IMG/VR virus record: IMGVR_UViG_3300043640_000155
Span: 1 to 24,789 of that record
Origin: a virus
Strand: one strand, 5' to 3'
Length of the DNA stretch: 24,789 bases
Numbering within the stretch: the stretch's first letter is position 1; each line of letters begins with the position of its first letter. The notes below the pieces were generated by a model, which did no database searches, had not been told where the DNA came from, and was given only the letters and a program-made list of their open reading frames with translations. Both the position numbers and the translations under genes were made by a program. This document shows positions 21,950 through 24,789 of the stretch, one piece after another.

Positions 21950-21966
21950 AGTCCCCGTGGGGGACT
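21950..21966 (+). terminator. First hairpin after the late operon
   Basis: AGTCCCC (21950-21956) and GGGGACT (21960-21966) form a perfect 7-bp stem with a 3-base loop, 16 bases after the holin stop and followed by TCTTC. It may be a terminator working together with the larger hairpin downstream. Confidence 0.55.
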
Positions 21967-21991
21967 TCTTCGGCATGCCCCGAAAAACGTG

Positions 21992-22031
21992 AAGCCGCCC
22001 CGCCCTCCGTCATGGAGGTGCGGGGCGGCTT
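21992..22031. terminator. Strong bidirectional terminator between late operon and XRE gene
   Basis: AAGCCGCCCCGC (21992-22003) pairs with GCGGGGCGGCTT (22020-22031) over 12 bp, with an inner stem CCTCC/GGAGG (22004-22008, 22014-22018), a 5-base loop and one bulge. The + strand runs on into TTT. On the opposite strand, GGCTTCACGTTTTT follows. It lies exactly between convergent transcription units, so it should end both. Confidence 0.9.
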
Positions 22032-22054
22032 TCGTGCGTCCAGCGTCCGGCCGT

Positions 22055-22603
22055 TCAATACGGCGAGTCGACCGGCCCGTCGCCACGCAGGAACAGCGAC
22101 AGCGCCCGGTATAGATCAACCACCTGGTTGCGCGCCACCTTCGATGCGCCGTCCGGACCGTCGCGCAGTTCGACGCGCAGCACGCCGTCATCCAAGGTCA
22201 CCCACCGTTGCCCGTTGCGGTGGCGTCCCACCTCGGCGCGCATCTCGTGGAGGTTCATCACCAGGACAGTCACCGGAGGTGCCTCGGCCAGGACGGTTGA
22301 TCCGTCCCCGCTGAGTGCCCGAAGTTCCGCCTCCGGCAGCACGGTCGGTGTCAGCAGCACGCTCACGTGCAGATCCATAGCCGCCGCGATGTCCACGAGC
22401 ACCGGGTAGCGGTTCAGTGGCCGACTCCCGTTCTCGATCATTGAGAGGTACTCACGCGTGTACCCCGCCCTGTCGGCAAGCTGCTGCTGAGTCATCCCGA
22501 GATGCTCCCGGTACCGGGCGATGCGTAGACCGATCCGGCGCGGCGCTGCACCGGCCCGGGCGAGCCGCGCCGCTGACAGGGGGTCCCCTAACCGACGGCT
22601 CAC
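22055..22603 (-). CDS. XRE-family helix-turn-helix regulator
   Basis: A 182-residue protein. Residues ~25-82 are a Cro/CI-type HTH (RIARYREHLGMTQQQLADRAGYT, then YLSMIENGSRPLNRYPVLVDIAAAM). Residues ~90-182 are a predicted alpha/beta part with no known motif (LHEMRAEVGRHRNGQRWVTL). The start is GTG at 22603, chosen for its four-base GTGA overlap with the upstream gene's stop. It is the last gene of a three-gene minus-strand operon and lies next to the late operon, the place of a lysogeny regulator. It may be the phage repressor, but the lack of a visible operator pair leaves that open. Confidence 0.85.
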   Translation of the reverse strand: MSRRLGDPLSAARLARAGAAPRRIGLRIARYREHLGMTQQQLADRAGYTREYLSMIENGSRPLNRYPVLVDIAAAMDLHVSVLLTPTVLPEAELRALSGDGSTVLAEAPPVTVLVMNLHEMRAEVGRHRNGQRWVTLDDGVLRVELRDGPDGASKVARNQVVDLYRALSLFLRGDGPVDSPY

Positions 22604-22785
22604 GCGTCCCGCCACAGATCCGGATGCACTCCGGCGGCCGTCAGCTGTAGACCGGCCCACCGGCGCTCGTCGCAGTTCTCATCGCCGCAGGTACACGGCC
22701 AGTCGGTGTGCGCCAAGTACCGTTCGATATAGATGTCCTTGAGCCGCCGGGACATGACGATCGGCGGCATGTCTGCCACGGTCAC
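22600..22785 (-). CDS. Small Cys-rich protein in the regulator operon
   Basis: A 61-residue protein. It starts at GTG (22783-22785 on the complement), overlapping the stop of the upstream gene (GTGA), and ends overlapping the XRE gene start. It contains CTCGDENCDERRW (a C-x-C-x4-C set), suggesting a metal site, and a conserved-looking end (LTAAGVHPDLWRDA). No family is recognised. Its tight coupling to the XRE gene suggests a linked role. Confidence 0.65.
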   Translation of the reverse strand: MTVADMPPIVMSRRLKDIYIERYLAHTDWPCTCGDENCDERRWAGLQLTAAGVHPDLWRDA

Positions 22786-22994
22786 CACCGCCACCAGGCG
22801 CGCACCGTGCTGACCGCCCGGCGCACCGGGTTGGGTGTGGTCGGAGGCTGGTACTCCGGGACGGTGCCGGCGGCAACGCGCTGCTGGTACTCACGTTCGA
22901 AGCGTTCGAGTTGGTCGCGGGCTTCGGCGTTGGACAGCTTCGGCACCGCAGACCGGAGCAGGCGGCCCAGCTTGTCCTCGGAACGTTCGGCCAT
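22782..22994 (-). CDS. Small helical protein, first gene of the regulator operon
   Basis: A 70-residue protein, ATG at 22994 on the minus strand, with GAAGGGTGG just ahead of it. A charged helix (EARDQLERFEREYQQRVAAG) is followed by a Pro-rich stretch and a basic, Trp-rich end (VRRAVSTVRAWWRW). Its stop overlaps the next start. Unknown family. The operon promoter should lie in the 372-base gap to the divergent GntR gene. Confidence 0.6.
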   Translation of the reverse strand: MAERSEDKLGRLLRSAVPKLSNAEARDQLERFEREYQQRVAAGTVPEYQPPTTPNPVRRAVSTVRAWWRW

Positions 22995-23366
22995 CACGCC
23001 ACCCTTCGTCAGGTGCGGCGGGCCGACCGGGGCTGCTGATGTCGTCGTGATCCGGCCGGACCGCCACACGTATGGATGGGGGTGCGGCGGAAACGCTCGG
23101 CCGCACATCGGCGGCAACCGTTGACCGGGCCGAGCGGGCGGGTACCACCGCACCCCCGGCGCGCAGACGGGGCCTTGGCCGGCAAGCCCGTTCGCACGCC
23201 TGTTCAGGTGGTGCGACTGGCGAGCACACTGCGCCGAGCCATCGTCACGTTGTGCTGTACCAGCCGCACCACGCAGCACGGTACACTCATACACATGAGT
23301 CGTCTAGATGTGTTGGTTGATCGCTCATCTGATCAAGGCGGCTGGACAGGGGTAAGGTCGGGAATC
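22995..23366. promoter_or_regulatory. Divergent regulatory region between the minus-strand operon and GntR
   Basis: No supported gene lies in this 372-base gap. It holds a TTGACC (23121-23126) with only a weak -10 match downstream, a TACACT hexamer (23282-23287), a 6-bp inverted repeat ACTCAT-ACAC-ATGAGT (23285-23300), and a perfect inverted repeat TTGATC-N8-GATCAA (23317-23336). A TAAGGT (23353-23358) lies 8 bases before the GntR GTG, as in leaderless actinobacterial promoters. The TTGATC/GATCAA pair would lie over the -35 area of that promoter, a good place for autoregulation. An in-frame ATG at 23295 exists but gives a longer N-terminus unlike GntR proteins. Confidence 0.5.
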
Positions 23367-24149
23367 GTGCCGAGCCAGCACCCGAAGCGATCGCCGCGCT
23401 ATGTCGTGGTCGCCGCAGAACTACGCCACCGGATACGGGCCGGTGCCATCCCGCCTGGAAGCCTCCTGCCCAGCGAGCCGCAACTCATCGCAGAGTTCGG
23501 CGACTCGCGAGGCACCATCCGCGACGCCCTGGCGTTGCTGCGCGCTGAAGGTCTACTCGTCACCGAGCAGGGCCGAGGCACGTACGTGCGCCCGGTGCTG
23601 CCGGTCCGGCGTGTCGCCAGCACCCGGTACCGCGCCGAGCGTGACCAGCGTGCCGGTGGCCAGGAACCCGCGACGTCCTTCACCGTCGACCAGGGCATCG
23701 GCTGGGCGGACTACCAGCTGGACCGCGAGTTCCGAGAGGTGCCCGCGTCGCCGGAGGCCGCCGCGCTGTTCGAGGTCGCGCCGGACACCATGCTGCTGGA
23801 ACGCCGCTTCGTGTTCCGGGCGATGGGCGTCCCGGCGCAGATGTCGACCAGCAGCTACCTGCTCGACATGGTCGCCGGCACGCCGGTCGCGGACCCGGCC
23901 AACGAGCCGTGGGCGGGCGGCAACATCGCCCAGTTGCAATCGCTGGGCATCGAGGTGACCGCCGTCGTCGAGCGGGTCAGGGCCCGGATGCCGATGCCCG
24001 ACGAGATCGAGACGCTGCGCCTTGGTGGTGGCGTGCCGGTCCTGGCCGTGGTCCGCCAGATGTACGCCGGTGCGCGGGTGGTGGAGGTCGCTGACGCGAT
24101 CGTCATGCCGGGCGACCGCAACGAACTGGAGTACCGGACCGACCTGTAG
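23367..24149 (+). CDS. GntR-family (HutC-type) transcriptional regulator
   Basis: A 260-residue regulator from GTG 23367. Residues ~10-76 are the winged helix-turn-helix (AAELRHRIRAGAIPPGSLLPSEPQLIAEFGDSRGTIRDALALLRAEGLL, then TEQGRGTYV). Residues ~110-255 are a UTRA effector-binding domain (MLLERRFVFRAMGVPAQMSTSSYL). HutC-type GntR proteins of this kind are common on actinomycete integrative and conjugative elements and plasmids, where they control transfer or replication genes. The GTG lies 8 bases after a TAAGGT -10-like hexamer, so the mRNA may be leaderless. ATG 23295 is an alternative start. Candidate operators are described in the upstream region entry. Confidence 0.92.
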   Translation: MPSQHPKRSPRYVVVAAELRHRIRAGAIPPGSLLPSEPQLIAEFGDSRGTIRDALALLRAEGLLVTEQGRGTYVRPVLPVRRVASTRYRAERDQRAGGQEPATSFTVDQGIGWADYQLDREFREVPASPEAAALFEVAPDTMLLERRFVFRAMGVPAQMSTSSYLLDMVAGTPVADPANEPWAGGNIAQLQSLGIEVTAVVERVRARMPMPDEIETLRLGGGVPVLAVVRQMYAGARVVEVADAIVMPGDRNELEYRTDL

Positions 24150-24153
24150 CGGC

Positions 24154-24192
24154 GTAGCTGGAGAAGTGTGCTCCGGACGCTTCTCCAGCTAC
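24154..24192. terminator. Perfect 13-bp inverted repeat between convergent genes
   Basis: GTAGCTGGAGAAG (24154-24166) and CTTCTCCAGCTAC (24180-24192) form an exact 13-bp stem with a 13-base loop between the GntR stop (24149) and the stop of the minus-strand gene (24189-24191). It has no T-run; in high-G+C actinobacteria such hairpins still often act as terminators. It may serve both strands. Confidence 0.7.
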
Positions 24193-24503
24193 CGCACCCG
24201 AGTGCCGGTCAGCCGGTGGTAGGCACGCTTTGCCCGGTCCAGCCGGCCGGCCAGCGTGTCCCGGACCGCCAGGTCGATGGACAACGCCAGAAGCCGGGCA
24301 CTGTCCCAGGCGTCCAGTTCCGCGTCCGGCAGGCGGATGCTCACCCGCACCTCCAGCCACCCGGACCGGTCGCGCTGGACCCGGGTGGCGCTCATCCCGC
24401 CGTAGATGGCCGGCAGGTTCAGCGGGTCGGAGCGGTGCTCGCCGCCGGGCGAGTCGGCAGTGCACCGGTGGCCGCCGGCACACCACTCGGGGCATCCGGT
24501 CAT
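24189..24503 (-). CDS. Hypothetical protein with N-terminal Cys/His motif (DUF6907-like)
   Basis: A 104-residue protein, ATG at 24503 on the minus strand, overlapping the stop of the upstream gene (ATGA). The N-terminus has CPEWCAGGHRC (a C-x3-C-x4-H/C cluster), then GGEHRSDPL. The following ~75 residues are beta then helical (WLEVRVSIRLPDAELDAW, ARLLALSIDLAVRDTLAG). This pattern recalls actinobacterial DUF6907-type proteins common in phages and mobile elements; that family name is a tentative recall. Its function is unknown. The C-terminal end overlaps the terminator hairpin. Confidence 0.65.
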   Translation of the reverse strand: MTGCPEWCAGGHRCTADSPGGEHRSDPLNLPAIYGGMSATRVQRDRSGWLEVRVSIRLPDAELDAWDSARLLALSIDLAVRDTLAGRLDRAKRAYHRLTGTRVR

Positions 24504-24736
24504 TCGAGGTCGCCCCGATGCTTGGTCCAGAACGTCCACAGCCGCCGGCCGACCCGGACCCGCGCGCCATCACCCCGGCAGCGACGGCACCGCCGGAAGT
24601 TCTTGCCGTTGCCCGACCGGCGCTTACCCGACCCGCCGCACACCCGGCACGCCGAGAACGGGAACACGGCGCAGGCGATCAGGTAGCCGACCGTCCACAC
24701 CAAGGCGGCAACGATCAGGATCAAGGTGGCCTTCAT
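24500..24736 (-). CDS. Small membrane-anchored zinc-knuckle protein
   Basis: A 78-residue protein. ATG at 24736 was chosen for the GGAG site about 7 bases ahead; GTG 24757 is an alternative. Residues ~4-27 are a membrane segment (LILIVAALVWTVGYLIACAV). This is followed by CRVCGGSGK and CRRCRGDG, a pair of CxxCxGxG-type repeats like the zinc centre of DnaJ, then a basic end. It probably binds a metal on the cytoplasmic side. It is coupled to the next gene (ATGA). An 18-bp palindrome lies upstream at the window edge. Confidence 0.75.
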   Translation of the reverse strand: MKATLILIVAALVWTVGYLIACAVFPFSACRVCGGSGKRRSGNGKNFRRCRRCRGDGARVRVGRRLWTFWTKHRGDLE

Positions 24737-24757
24737 CGATACGCTCCGGATCTTCAC

Positions 24758-24787
24758 CTAGCATCGAGAGGTGCTAGAACTAGCACC
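24758..24787. promoter_or_regulatory. 18-bp palindrome and third half-site at the right edge, candidate operator
   Basis: GGTGCTAG-AA-CTAGCACC (24770-24787) is a perfect palindrome with 8-bp arms. A third CTAGCA half-site lies at 24758-24763, 22 bp from the CTAGCA at 24780-24785. The CTAG tetramer is rare elsewhere in the window. The site is immediately upstream of the minus-strand pair and is a good candidate operator for the GntR or XRE regulator. The promoter probably extends past the window. Confidence 0.6.
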
Positions 24788-24789
24788 CC

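Noticed and set aside
22600-22994. Toxin-antitoxin pair in the minus-strand regulator operon
   Set aside because: Two small genes overlap before the XRE gene, but neither shows a known toxin or antitoxin motif; operon overlap alone is not enough.
23076-23366. Extended N-terminus of the GntR protein
   Set aside because: The upstream peptide is Arg-rich and unlike GntR N-termini; the winged helix begins right after GTG 23367, and the region has promoter-like elements.
1-24789. Integrase, excisionase, attachment sites, tRNA genes
   Set aside because: I saw no tyrosine or serine recombinase motifs, no tRNA-like cloverleaf and no long direct repeats that would mark att sites; they may lie outside the window.

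Overview
The window looks like most of a temperate siphophage (a prophage or phage-plasmid) from a G+C-rich actinobacterium. The evidence is the dense G+C-rich coding, many GTG starts, repeated 4-nt GTGA/ATGA start-stop overlaps, and actinobacterial-type families (Prim-Pol, Rv2525c-like lysin, HutC-type GntR). A Micromonosporaceae or Streptomyces-like host is plausible, but this is a guess. No rRNA, tRNA, CRISPR array or integrase is visible. The genes run almost entirely on the + strand up to about 21.93 kb.

Layout. 1-2541 holds six small accessory genes, including a DUF4326 protein. 2541-5093 is a replication module: SSB, Prim-Pol primase/polymerase and RepA-like ATPase. It ends in a dense array of eight TGGGAGT-type heptamers (5093-5179) folded into two nested inverted repeats, a candidate iteron origin. 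5248-6491 holds four small genes ending in an HNH nuclease with odd codon use. 6492-6578 is a non-coding gap next to the terminase and a candidate cos region. 6579-8367 is the terminase. 8431-11544 is a single 1037-codon frame joining portal, HK97-type protease and major capsid protein, with a strong internal ribosome site at the capsid boundary. 11546-16122 holds connector, tail terminator, tail tube, frameshifted tail chaperones, a gp10-like protein and the tape measure. 16119-19978 holds tail-tip genes. 19975-21933 is the lysis cassette: lysin plus three small membrane proteins. A very strong bidirectional hairpin (21992-22031) separates this from a minus-strand operon (22994 to 22055) ending in an XRE regulator, a divergent GntR regulator (23367-24149), and a further minus-strand pair controlled from the right edge, where an 18-bp palindrome lies.

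How the parts fit. SSB, Prim-Pol, RepA and the iteron-like array form a self-contained plasmid-style replicon. HNH, TerS, TerL and the fused portal-protease-capsid gene form the packaging and head module. The tail genes follow almost canonical HK97-like order, and the lysin and holin candidates end the late operon. XRE, GntR and their neighbours are the probable lysogeny or copy-control region. The most distinctive points are the triple head-gene fusion with internal re-initiation, the iteron/hairpin array, the 16-bp tandem repeat with a leaderless-type start before the portal, and the plasmid-like replicon inside a complete siphophage morphogenesis block.
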